The notes under the pieces were generated by a model. It searched no databases. It was not told the origin of the DNA and worked only from the letters and a program-made list of their open reading frames with translations. The position numbers and the translations under genes were made by a program. From Pyrinomonadaceae bacterium (GTDB taxonomy: Bacteria > Acidobacteriota > Blastocatellia > Pyrinomonadales > Pyrinomonadaceae): 64,000 bases of DNA. The stretch is taken from NCBI GenBank assembly GCA_019694395.1, contig JAIBCC010000002.1, positions 248,330 to 312,329 of the forward strand. Direction: 5' to 3'. This document shows positions 52,643-60,954 of this stretch, in pieces (the stretch's first letter is position 1; the number at the start of each line of letters is the position of its first letter).

Positions 52643-53200
52643 CTATTTCAGATTTTGAAGAATTTTGGTCGTATCATCCGTTACACTTCCGGGTTGAACC
52701 AAATCATTTGTTTCCCGCCAGCTTCCGGGTTTTGGCGGGACATACGCAGATGTTGGAATACTTTGTTGCGGCGGCAAAGCCTGATATTGAGCAGTTCCAT
52801 ATAGATTTTGCTGATTACCGACAAAATTCATTGGGGGTTGATTTGTAAGCATTTGATTTGGATTAACTTCTTTAGAACTTTTAAATAAAACAAGGGATGC
52901 AATCAGCCACATTAATCCGCCGAAAATTCCGGTGACTGCAGAAATTCCAGCCATTTTTTCAACCCCCAGAATTCCCCAAAACGGAGCCATGATCAGCAAA
53001 AAGAACAAAAACCACATCACACTAAAAACTACGCCATTTTTCTTGGTAAATTTGGTTTTTGTTTTGTGCAAATCAGCTAATTGCGGTAAAAAGCCTCCGT
53101 GCGCAAGAATTTCCGAAACTAAGCCCAACGGAAAGCCGCACCGTGAGCAAAATTTAATTTCGGCTGAAACTTGTTGTTGACCACAACTTGGACAGTGCAT
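52643..53200 (-). CDS. zinc-ribbon two-TM protein with conserved tail (paralogue 3)
   Basis: A 185-aa paralogue, first of the operon: CPSC/CSRC zinc ribbon, two TM (about 55-100) and tail GSWRETNDLVQPGSVTDDTT. The ATG at 53200 (GGAG upstream) is preferred over an earlier TTG. The 150 bp upstream holds no visible element other than AT-rich sequence. Confidence 0.75.
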   Translation of the reverse strand: MHCPSCGQQQVSAEIKFCSRCGFPLGLVSEILAHGGFLPQLADLHKTKTKFTKKNGVVFSVMWFLFFLLIMAPFWGILGVEKMAGISAVTGIFGGLMWLIASLVLFKSSKEVNPNQMLTNQPPMNFVGNQQNLYGTAQYQALPPQQSIPTSAYVPPKPGSWRETNDLVQPGSVTDDTTKILQNLK

Positions 53201-53348
53201 TTTTTTCTCCAAATAAATCGGTTTCAAACCAGTAAACCAATTATTTAATCTACAATAATTTTTGAAAATCTGATTTCCGGCAATTGATAAACCAGTCGGA
53301 ATCTATGGTAACGAAATTTTGCCCTTAAAAGTTCGGAGATGCAAATTT

Positions 53349-53819
53349 TTAAGACAATTTTTCTTCGGAAAAAAGCCGAAAAATCGCAATCGCCCGTCCC
53401 TGAAAATTTTCTGCAATAATTAGCGTATCAAGTAATAAATCAAAAAGCGAAATTATTTTGATCGGTGCGGGCAATGTTTTTTTCAAATCTTCGTCATTTT
53501 GAATAAAAGAAAAGCCTTTTTTGCGAGTTTCTTCTACTTCATTTAAGTATTGCAAAATCAATTCATTAGTCGAAAGTGCTTCCGGCAAAGTCCATTCAAA
53601 CGGATCATCCCAAAGTTTAGTTGTCAATCCGCCAAAATTTTGCTCAATTTTTCCGGCACTACGCAAAATATACTCGCCGCAGGAATTTATTGGAAATAAA
53701 GCATTTTTTTCCAGCGGCTGCCAAAAAAGTTTTTCTAAAGGCGTTTTTTGGATAATTTCAAAAGATCGCTGGTGCAAATTCAAAAATTTTTTTTCAAATG
53801 ATTCGATCAATATTTTCAT
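53349..53819 (-). CDS. 156-aa protein, possibly DinB-like
   Basis: An all-helical 156-aa protein. The length and helix pattern resemble the DinB/YfiT four-helix bundle, but the metal-binding His triad is not clear, so this is a weak guess. It follows the NtrY-like kinase gene by 9 nt on the same strand and is likely co-transcribed. Confidence 0.6.
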   Translation of the reverse strand: MKILIESFEKKFLNLHQRSFEIIQKTPLEKLFWQPLEKNALFPINSCGEYILRSAGKIEQNFGGLTTKLWDDPFEWTLPEALSTNELILQYLNEVEETRKKGFSFIQNDEDLKKTLPAPIKIISLFDLLLDTLIIAENFQGRAIAIFRLFSEEKLS

Positions 53820-53828
53820 AAAGAATTT

Positions 53829-55916
53829 TCAGGCAACTGTTGGCAACTCGATTATGAATTTTGCTCCCTTGGGTGTATTTGAAACTGCTTTGATTTTACC
53901 GCCGTGCTCAACCATAATCCGCTGAACAATTGCCAAACCAAGTCCTGTTCCCCGTCCTTTGGTCGAAAAATAGGGTTGGAAAAGTTTTTGAAAGTCCGAT
54001 GGCGGAATACCGTTTCCATTATCCGAAACTTCGGCAATTACTAAATCACGAGCCAAATTATGCCAGGTTTTGATGTGGATCTGTTTATCTTCCTGAGATT
54101 TATCAAATGCCTCAACCGCGTTTTCTATTAAATTAACAAAAACACGTTTTAATTGCTCTTCATCCATCATTATTTTGGGAAGTTCTTCTGATAAATCAAC
54201 TTTTATTATAACCCCTCTTTCTTCATAAAGATGAACAGATTGGGCGATAATTTGGTTCAAGCTTCCGTTTTCAAGTTTTACTTTCGGCAAGCGGGCAAAG
54301 CGTGAGAATTCATCAACCATTGATTTTAATGAAGAAACTTCACGCAAAATTGTATCCGTTCCTTCTTTTACGATTTTTATACATTGATTTTCACCGTTTT
54401 GATTCAACAAATTTTCAGGGGGATTTTGGACAATTTTTTTGGCAATTCTTTCTGCCGAGAGTTGAATCGGAGTCAATGGATTCTTAATTTCGTGAGCCAT
54501 CCGCCGGGCGACTTCCTGCCACGCCGAGGCTCTTTGAGCTTGTAAAAGTTCTGTTAAATCCTCAATTACCAAAACCACGCCGTTGTTATCCGGCAAAGCC
54601 GTCGCAGTTAAAGCTACTGGCAAATTCTCACCTATTACCGTGTTTCCATTTGTATTTTCCCGAATTAAAACCGTCTGTTCTGATGATTGTCCAATTCTTT
54701 TTGCACGATTAATCAGTTTTTCCAAAATAGTTCGATTTTCTACTCCCACCAACTCTGCCAATGAAAATTGCTTGAAATCAGCATTTTCGAGTTTCAGCAT
54801 TTGAATTGCGGCTTTGTTAATAGTTGTAACCCTATCTGTTGCATCAAAGGAGATTACACCGGTTGAAAGAGATTCCAAGACCGTTTCAATATATTTGCGA
54901 CCTTCATTTAATTTGATTGAATTTACTTCTAAAGTCGTGGACATTCGATTAAAAGCATCAACCAATAAACCCAACTCATCCTCGGCTAAAACATCAACCT
55001 GATAAGAAAAATTACCGCTTTTGATTTCATCCGCCCCTTCAGCAAGTGCTTTAATTGGAGTAGTTAAGTTTCGGGACAAAGTAAACGCAACCCAGGTTGA
55101 AGCAAAAATCAGCAGAAAAGTCAGCAACCCAAGGGTTGTCAGACCTAATTGACGGATATTCGACTCAGCCTGTTTTAATCGAGTTGATTCCTCCGAATTC
55201 AAACCAAAGAAAACCTCGGAACGGAAATCAGGCACCATAATTAAACGTCTTCCATCAGAGAAACTTGTAGAAATAACATTCGAATTTTTAATTCTTTGGT
55301 CAAGCTCGGCTTGCAAAGTTGGTTGCAAGTCTCGTTGACTATGTGCCAAAACCTCATCTTTTGCTGATAAAACTTCGATAAATAACAGGTTTCCTTTATC
55401 TGCTAGTTCGGTCATGGTTTTATTGTCAACTTCTTCCTCATCCAACAAAACATAAAGCATTTGCGCCATTTCCGTTCGTCTGAGATTGTCAACATTTCGG
55501 GCTTCGTCATTAATATTTCGCGGAATTTGCGCCATCCAACGATCAACTGCCCGATTCATAAAAAGATAAGAAAATCCTGCTTGAGCAATAATCGGTAAAA
55601 TACTGAGACCGATAAAGTAAGTTAGGAGACGTGTTTTGATCTTTGCGCCTAAAATTGATGCCCGCCTTTCACGCGAAAGTTTGATCAGACTTCGCAGTAA
55701 AATAAAGGCAAAAATTGTAAAAGCAATAAAATTTAGGGATGAAAGTCCATATAAAATAAGAGTGTCATTGGCGGTTTCAATTGAAAAACTTTTCCAAAGA
55801 TTTGAGGATTGAAGCATTACTAAAGTGATTAAGGAAAGAAGCACTAAGCCGCCGATAATCCAGGGCGGCGAACGTCGTTTTGGCGTATTCAGACCGTTTT
55901 CATCCATAATTTGCAT
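53829..55916 (-). CDS. NtrY-like sensor histidine kinase
   Basis: A 695-aa kinase: about four membrane segments (17-35, 50-70, 90-110, 265-285), a HAMP (about 288-340), a PAS-like domain, then HisKA with the phosphoacceptor His in RRMAHEIKNPLTPIQLS, and a HATPase with the N box (NLIENAVEAF), G1 (SDNGNGIP) and G2 (GTGLGLAIV). This order is NtrY-like. No response regulator is adjacent, so its partner is elsewhere. It is divergent from the CPBP protease gene. Confidence 0.88.
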   Translation of the reverse strand: MQIMDENGLNTPKRRSPPWIIGGLVLLSLITLVMLQSSNLWKSFSIETANDTLILYGLSSLNFIAFTIFAFILLRSLIKLSRERRASILGAKIKTRLLTYFIGLSILPIIAQAGFSYLFMNRAVDRWMAQIPRNINDEARNVDNLRRTEMAQMLYVLLDEEEVDNKTMTELADKGNLLFIEVLSAKDEVLAHSQRDLQPTLQAELDQRIKNSNVISTSFSDGRRLIMVPDFRSEVFFGLNSEESTRLKQAESNIRQLGLTTLGLLTFLLIFASTWVAFTLSRNLTTPIKALAEGADEIKSGNFSYQVDVLAEDELGLLVDAFNRMSTTLEVNSIKLNEGRKYIETVLESLSTGVISFDATDRVTTINKAAIQMLKLENADFKQFSLAELVGVENRTILEKLINRAKRIGQSSEQTVLIRENTNGNTVIGENLPVALTATALPDNNGVVLVIEDLTELLQAQRASAWQEVARRMAHEIKNPLTPIQLSAERIAKKIVQNPPENLLNQNGENQCIKIVKEGTDTILREVSSLKSMVDEFSRFARLPKVKLENGSLNQIIAQSVHLYEERGVIIKVDLSEELPKIMMDEEQLKRVFVNLIENAVEAFDKSQEDKQIHIKTWHNLARDLVIAEVSDNGNGIPPSDFQKLFQPYFSTKGRGTGLGLAIVQRIMVEHGGKIKAVSNTPKGAKFIIELPTVA

Positions 55917-55954
55917 TTTACTCTATAAACTCTTTAAACTCATCAGGAAACATT

Positions 55955-56899
55955 ATGAACGAACTCCTTTTTAATTCGGTTGGCAGGCTCAGAAGCGGTT
56001 GGCGTTTTATTATTGCCGCTTTTACGATTTTCTTTTTTTTGTTAGTTTGCCAGGTTATTATTTTTTTCATCTTTCAAATTCTCACTCGGGATGAAAAAGC
56101 CTCTTTGCTCTACACGCCGTTTGGACTCGCGTTAAACGCATTTTTTTCGACTATAATTTCAACTATTTTAGGTTGTTTTTTTGGAAAGTTTTTTGAAGAT
56201 TTGCCATTAAAAACTCTAGGATGGGTGTTTAACCGAACCTTCGCCAAAGATTTTATTATCGGATTAATTTTAGGTGCGATTTCAATTGCGTTCGCAGTTC
56301 TTTTGGCAATGCCAATGGATGGAATCAGTTTAATTAAGAATCAAACTAGCGACCTAAATTCAATCATTTTCACAGTTGTAAGCTCTTTTGGAGTTTTCTT
56401 TATTGCCGCTGCATCCGAAGAAGTAATGTTTCGAGGCTATATTTTACAAACAATGATTAGGGCAAAATTAGCCTGGCTTGGAATTTTATTGACTTCAATT
56501 CCCTTTGCCTTGGTTCATTTAGGAAATCCTGATGCTAATTTATTTTCAACAATAAATACAGCGCTGGCAGGGATTTGGTTTGGTGTTGCTTATTTGAAAA
56601 CCCGAAGTTTATGGTTTCCGTTTGGATTGCATTTAGCTTGGAACTGGTTTCAGGGAGCAATTTTCGGGATAAATGTCAGTGGGATTTCACAAATTGCCCC
56701 AAATCCTATTTTCAGAGCGGTTGACCAAGGTCCAACCTGGCTCACAGGCGGACATTATGGCGTAGAAGCGGGAGCCGTTTGCACAGTTGCTCTAATTATT
56801 TCAACCATTGTGATCTGGTTTTTACCAATTCTAAAACCAACCGAAGATATGTTGGCTTTGACGAATCAGGAAAATCCAAAAGAACTTAAGTTAGCTTAA
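55955..56899 (+). CDS. CPBP-family intramembrane metalloprotease
   Basis: A 314-aa protein with about eight membrane segments. The CPBP/Abi motifs are all visible: Glu155-Glu156-x3-Arg160 (SEEVMFRG), FxxxH188 (FALVHLG) and HxxxN 226-230 (HLAWN). Relatives process CaaX-like proteins, bacteriocins or act in immunity. It converges with nadC with a 4-nt gap. Substrate unknown. Confidence 0.85.
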   Translation: MNELLFNSVGRLRSGWRFIIAAFTIFFFLLVCQVIIFFIFQILTRDEKASLLYTPFGLALNAFFSTIISTILGCFFGKFFEDLPLKTLGWVFNRTFAKDFIIGLILGAISIAFAVLLAMPMDGISLIKNQTSDLNSIIFTVVSSFGVFFIAAASEEVMFRGYILQTMIRAKLAWLGILLTSIPFALVHLGNPDANLFSTINTALAGIWFGVAYLKTRSLWFPFGLHLAWNWFQGAIFGINVSGISQIAPNPIFRAVDQGPTWLTGGHYGVEAGAVCTVALIISTIVIWFLPILKPTEDMLALTNQENPKELKLA

Positions 56900-56903
56900 A
56901 ACT

Positions 56904-57761
56904 TTACAGAGTTTGAATTTTAAAACTTATATCAACTGCCCAAGCCGAATGTGTTATTTTACCAACGCTGATTAAATCAACTCCGGCTTCGGCATAAGAA
57001 CGAACCGTTTTTAAATCCATTCCGCCCGAGGCTTCGATCAAAACATTTGGATTCATATTCCGTGACATTTCCACTAATTTTGCGGCTTCTTCAGGCGTTT
57101 GGTTATCTAACATCACAATATCAGCACCCGCTTGAATTGCTTCCCGGAGCTGTCCCCAATTTGTTACCTCGACTTCAATTTTATGTAAATGACCAACTTT
57201 ATTTTTGGCTGCAAAAACAGCTTCTTTGACGCCGCCAGCCAAAGCAATATGGTTATCCTTGATCAAAACACCATCATCCAAACCTAACCGGTGATTTTTT
57301 GCCCCGCCAATAGTTACGGCATATTTTTCCAACATCCTTAATCCCGGCACAGTTTTTCGGGTATCCACGATATGAGCATTTGTCCCTTCGATGGCACGAA
57401 CATATTGACGGGTCAGTGTGGAAATTCCGCTCAATCGTTGAATTAAATTTAATGCAGTTCGCTCGCCTGCCAACAATACATCAGCAAATCCTTTTTGAGT
57501 GGCAAAAACTGTTCCGGCTTTTATTTCATCACCATCTACTGCATTCGTTTCCAAAGGGGATGACTCAGGATCAAGATGTAAAAAAACGGATTCGGCGATC
57601 TCAAGACCACACAAAACCAAATCCTCTTTTGCTAAAAATTTTCCGAATCCCCGAGCCTCAGGTGGAACAGTTGCCTGAGTTGTAATATCACCGCGCCCAA
57701 GGTCTTCGCTCAAAAATTCACTTATTTTGGCTACAATTTCTCCGTTATCTAACCACGACAT
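56904..57761 (-). CDS. nadC: nicotinate-nucleotide pyrophosphorylase (carboxylating)
   Basis: A 285-aa quinolinate phosphoribosyltransferase of NAD synthesis. Signatures are GRGDITTQATV, ALNLIQRLSGIST, DTRKTVPGLR and HRLGLDDGVLIKDNH, with the catalytic Lys/Arg set in place. Full length, cytoplasmic. nadA and nadB are not nearby. Confidence 0.95.
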   Translation of the reverse strand: MSWLDNGEIVAKISEFLSEDLGRGDITTQATVPPEARGFGKFLAKEDLVLCGLEIAESVFLHLDPESSPLETNAVDGDEIKAGTVFATQKGFADVLLAGERTALNLIQRLSGISTLTRQYVRAIEGTNAHIVDTRKTVPGLRMLEKYAVTIGGAKNHRLGLDDGVLIKDNHIALAGGVKEAVFAAKNKVGHLHKIEVEVTNWGQLREAIQAGADIVMLDNQTPEEAAKLVEMSRNMNPNVLIEASGGMDLKTVRSYAEAGVDLISVGKITHSAWAVDISFKIQTL

Positions 57762-57812
57762 AACGAATTACGTTACCACAAGTTCCCTTTTTTTTCACTC
57801 ACTAAACAAATT

Positions 57813-57843
57813 AAAAAGCGATGAAATTTCTTCACCGCTTTTT
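57813..57843. terminator. intrinsic terminator between two minus-strand genes
   Basis: Stem AAAAAGCG/CGCTTTTT with an inner TGAA/TTCA pair and one mismatch. It can end the 57865 gene before nadC. Confidence 0.65.
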
Positions 57844-57864
57844 TAAGTTGTATTCTTCGTAAAT

Positions 57865-58554
57865 TTAACCAATTTGAGGAGCTTCAATTTTAATACTTGG
57901 ATCAATTTCGGTGGTCGAAAGACTTTTAGTGATTACCTTGGTTTCCTTTCTTACAAAGGTATCTGTTTCTAATTTTTTTGGTTTCATTGTTAATTCCATT
58001 AATCGCTCTTTCTTAACCAACAAACCACTTTGATCAAACCAAAATGTAGTAACAATGTGCCATTCAGATTCATCCCCTCTTTCTTTATTAAGTTGTTTTC
58101 TATTTTCAACCGTTTTGTAAACTTTGAAGTTTTTTTCATCTGAAATTTTGTCCCCTAACGAATAGTAAAGGATCTCATTGGATAAAGTTTCATAAATACT
58201 TGGGGCAGACGGTTTGATTTCTGTTGTTTCCTCAATCCAGGATTTTTCCAAATTTCTCTTAAATCGTCTCCCATTAAAGAAAATCGCTTCATTTTTTGAA
58301 GACATTCCGGGAGAGTCAAATTCATAGATAGTTCGGGAATTTGCACCCAATCTCTCAGTGATGATTTTTGTTTTAGTTGTGCCGGCAAAATTTTGACTTT
58401 CAGAAATTTCGATGGTTCGATAAGGTTGATTCCTTATGGCTTTAAATGAATCTCCCATAATTAAATCGAATTCAGATTTTTCGATCTTGGTTTCCTGAGC
58501 CCAAAGATTAAATCCGGCAAGTAAGATCACTGTAATTGCAATTATTTTTTTCAT
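57865..58554 (-). CDS. secreted 229-aa protein, unknown function
   Basis: An exported protein, signal peptide 1-19 (GFNLWAQ). The mature part is beta-rich and charged with an Arg/Lys-rich core (TKTKIITERLGANSRT). No family recognised. It is flanked by a terminator downstream and stands 90 bp after the fusion-regulator gene on the same strand. Confidence 0.7.
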   Translation of the reverse strand: MKKIIAITVILLAGFNLWAQETKIEKSEFDLIMGDSFKAIRNQPYRTIEISESQNFAGTTKTKIITERLGANSRTIYEFDSPGMSSKNEAIFFNGRRFKRNLEKSWIEETTEIKPSAPSIYETLSNEILYYSLGDKISDEKNFKVYKTVENRKQLNKERGDESEWHIVTTFWFDQSGLLVKKERLMELTMKPKKLETDTFVRKETKVITKSLSTTEIDPSIKIEAPQIG

Positions 58555-58643
58555 TTCAAACTCCTAATTTGAGATTTTTTTCTAAATTTATCACCAAAGC
58601 TGTTTTGCCACAATAATTTATTTTGTAAACCAAAATGCAGGTT

Positions 58644-60434
58644 TTACTTTTTCACCCTAAAAAGTCTCCATTCTCCTTGAATTTCCGAGAATGACTTTTT
58701 GCTATGTTCAACAAATAACAATCCTGAACCTGCCACAAGGTCTTTCACGGTTCGTGAAACCAACACTTCTCCCAAACCCGCTTCATTGGCAATTCTCTCA
58801 GCCAAATCAATGGCAAAACCGCTATATTTGCTGCCAATAACATCACATTCGCCGGTATGAACTCCGGTTTTTACCTGTAAACCTAAACGATCTGACGATT
58901 CAGTAATTGCCAAAGCACATCTGATCGCCCTTGCCGGACCGTCAAAAGTTGCCAAAATGCCGTTTTCTTCAAATGAAACCTCGTTCCCCTTAAAAAGTTC
59001 AATTTGCCGGTGCATATAAACTCCTGAACGCTCCATCAACTGTTCCCAATTGGTAATTTCCAATGTCTGAGTTTCCGAATCAATGATTTTGACGCACATT
59101 ACGGTTGCCAATACCCGGTCGTGGTCTTCAGAATGGCGAACTCCGGTCAGGAATTCTTCAATTTCGTCTAAAATCTCATTTTGATTTCCGACAAAAGGAA
59201 GATGGTCTATTCCCTGTAACTCCAAATATTTACAGGCTGGAATCCGTGAAGCTACATAACGACCTTCCTCGACTTTCAAACAAAGATCCCCGCTTCGGTG
59301 AATTACCAATGTCGGAACTCTAATTGTCGGCAAAACATTACGGACATCTATCTCCGCATTCATCTTAGTTAGGGCAACTGCCGCACCGGGACTTGCTCCC
59401 ATTCGCAGATATGTTGCCCACCAGTTACGGAATTCTTCATCATAAGCCATTGTTGGTGCACGTTCTTCGATTCCGACAGGCTTTCCCCAATCACGCCGCA
59501 TCATTTCAAAAAATTCCTCGCGGTCTTCGGCTGAAACTCCCCAAGGATAATCTTCATCCTTAATTCGTTTGGCGTAAGTTCCGATCATTACCAAAGCTGT
59601 GGTTTTTTCGGGATAGGTCGCGGCAAACAAACTGCACATCGGACCGCCTTCTGAGACTCCAACCAGAACAGCCTTTTCAGAACCAACCGCATCCATTACG
59701 GCACGGACGTCATCCATTCGTTGTTCAAGCGTCGGTAATTCATGAACCGGCACACGGTCAGAAAGTCCGGTGCCTCTTTTATCAAACAAAATCAGGCGGG
59801 AAAAGGAGGCTAAACGATTCAAAAATGCTGCAAATTGTTGTTCTTTCCAAAAATATTCCAAATGAGAAATCCAACCCATTACAAAAACAATATCAATATC
59901 ACCGCTTCCAACTACTTGATAAGCAATATTTACTTCGCCACTTTGAGCATAATGTGTTTCAGGAGTGTGAGCCGGAAGAGCAGAAATTGCATTATTTAAT
60001 TGAGCCGGGTGGGTTTGGTGGATTTCTTCATCGGAAATAATAGCCTCAGTTATTGAAATTTTGGCGCGTGTCCGTTCAACTATAACCAACTCGGAATTTT
60101 CAGTTTCCATTGTTTCGACCGGCATAATAAAACGATAACCCCGTTTTGAAACCGTTTCGATAAATTTCATTCCGGATATTCCTTCGCCTAGAACCTTGCG
60201 TAAAAATGAAATATTTTGCGCCAAATTATTTTCTTCGACAAAACTATCCTCCCAGACGGTTTGCATTATTTTTTCCTTGGTTACTATCCGACCGCTGTTT
60301 TCGATTAGCAATAATAAAGTATCAAAGGCTTTAGGTGTCAAAGAAACTGTGTCAGTTCCGTCAAAAAGCAACCTTTCATTGGCATCAAGCCGAAATTTCC
60401 CGAAACTGTAAATTTGGTTTGGTTTTTCGTTCAT
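58644..60434 (-). CDS. wHTH - alpha/beta-hydrolase - degenerate class III cyclase fusion
   Basis: A 596-aa one-component regulator. An OmpR-type winged helix (about 8-105) is followed by a linker, an alpha/beta hydrolase (about 160-430; nucleophile Ser261 in GVSEGG, Asp383 and His411 completing the triad), then a class III nucleotide-cyclase domain (about 437-596). In the cyclase, the two metal Asp are replaced: FTDIV becomes CVKII (Lys449) and the GDG of GDGFLATF becomes ENG (Asn491). It is probably inactive as a cyclase. No membrane segment, so it is cytoplasmic. Candidate direct repeats lie upstream. Confidence 0.85.
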   Translation of the reverse strand: MNEKPNQIYSFGKFRLDANERLLFDGTDTVSLTPKAFDTLLLLIENSGRIVTKEKIMQTVWEDSFVEENNLAQNISFLRKVLGEGISGMKFIETVSKRGYRFIMPVETMETENSELVIVERTRAKISITEAIISDEEIHQTHPAQLNNAISALPAHTPETHYAQSGEVNIAYQVVGSGDIDIVFVMGWISHLEYFWKEQQFAAFLNRLASFSRLILFDKRGTGLSDRVPVHELPTLEQRMDDVRAVMDAVGSEKAVLVGVSEGGPMCSLFAATYPEKTTALVMIGTYAKRIKDEDYPWGVSAEDREEFFEMMRRDWGKPVGIEERAPTMAYDEEFRNWWATYLRMGASPGAAVALTKMNAEIDVRNVLPTIRVPTLVIHRSGDLCLKVEEGRYVASRIPACKYLELQGIDHLPFVGNQNEILDEIEEFLTGVRHSEDHDRVLATVMCVKIIDSETQTLEITNWEQLMERSGVYMHRQIELFKGNEVSFEENGILATFDGPARAIRCALAITESSDRLGLQVKTGVHTGECDVIGSKYSGFAIDLAERIANEAGLGEVLVSRTVKDLVAGSGLLFVEHSKKSFSEIQGEWRLFRVKK

Positions 60435-60444
60435 CTCAGATTTT

Positions 60445-60486
60445 TTTCAGAAAACTTTCAGAACTTTCTAAAGATAATTTTCTAAA
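60445..60486. promoter_or_regulatory. candidate operator: four TTTC(A/T)(G/A)AA repeats
   Basis: TTTCAGAA at 60445 and 60456, then TTTCTAAA at 60465 and 60479, all on one strand with starts 9-14 bp apart, just upstream of the fusion-regulator start. Direct repeats near 10-11 bp are typical of OmpR-type wHTH binding. Confidence 0.35.
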
Positions 60487-60580
60487 TTTGGGTTTTAATA
60501 TTTTAGATTCTTAAATATTGCCTTTTTTGTGTTTATTAAAATCATTCATCTAATTTCACCAGGCATTATAGATTATTGTT

Positions 60581-60850
60581 ATGACCGAAACCAAGAAAAT
60601 TAAAGAAATAAATATTGAGTATGAGCGCGTTCGGGTAGTTTCAAACCTCAAAAAAACTAAAAGCAGATGTTCGGGCTGTCAAACAACTGCTGAATTTATT
60701 TCTATTCCAATTGCCATCCAAATCTTCGAAATAACCGAATCCTTAATTTCAAATTTAGCTAATCAGGAAATAATTCATTTAAGAACCGGAATTAATAACG
60801 AGATTTTAGTCTGTCTCCAAAGTCTGTTACTTGCAAAAGAAAGTTTTTGA
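60581..60850 (+). CDS. small CxxC protein, possible excisionase-like fold
   Basis: An 89-aa protein with CSGC (Cys30, Cys33) followed by a segment (ITESLISNLANQEIIHLRTG) that resembles the winged-helix of MerR/excisionase-type small proteins. A family of such proteins seems common in acidobacteria, to my recollection. It is divergent from the fusion regulator with a 146-bp shared region. Function unknown. Confidence 0.6.
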   Translation: MTETKKIKEINIEYERVRVVSNLKKTKSRCSGCQTTAEFISIPIAIQIFEITESLISNLANQEIIHLRTGINNEILVCLQSLLLAKESF

Positions 60851-60901
60851 TTTTGATTTCAACTTTCAACTTTTTACCCTAAGATTCCCCCGACCCCAGC
60901 A

Positions 60902-60936
60902 AAAAAGAGGCTTTCAAAGTTTGAAAGCCTCTTTTT
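60902..60936. terminator. bidirectional intrinsic terminator
   Basis: A 16-bp perfect stem centred on GAGGCTTTCAA/TTGAAAGCCTC, 3-nt loop, with A and T runs on the sides. It sits between the CxxC gene and the convergent TonB receptor. Confidence 0.9.
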
Positions 60937-60954
60937 ATTTTGTTTTTTTTATCT

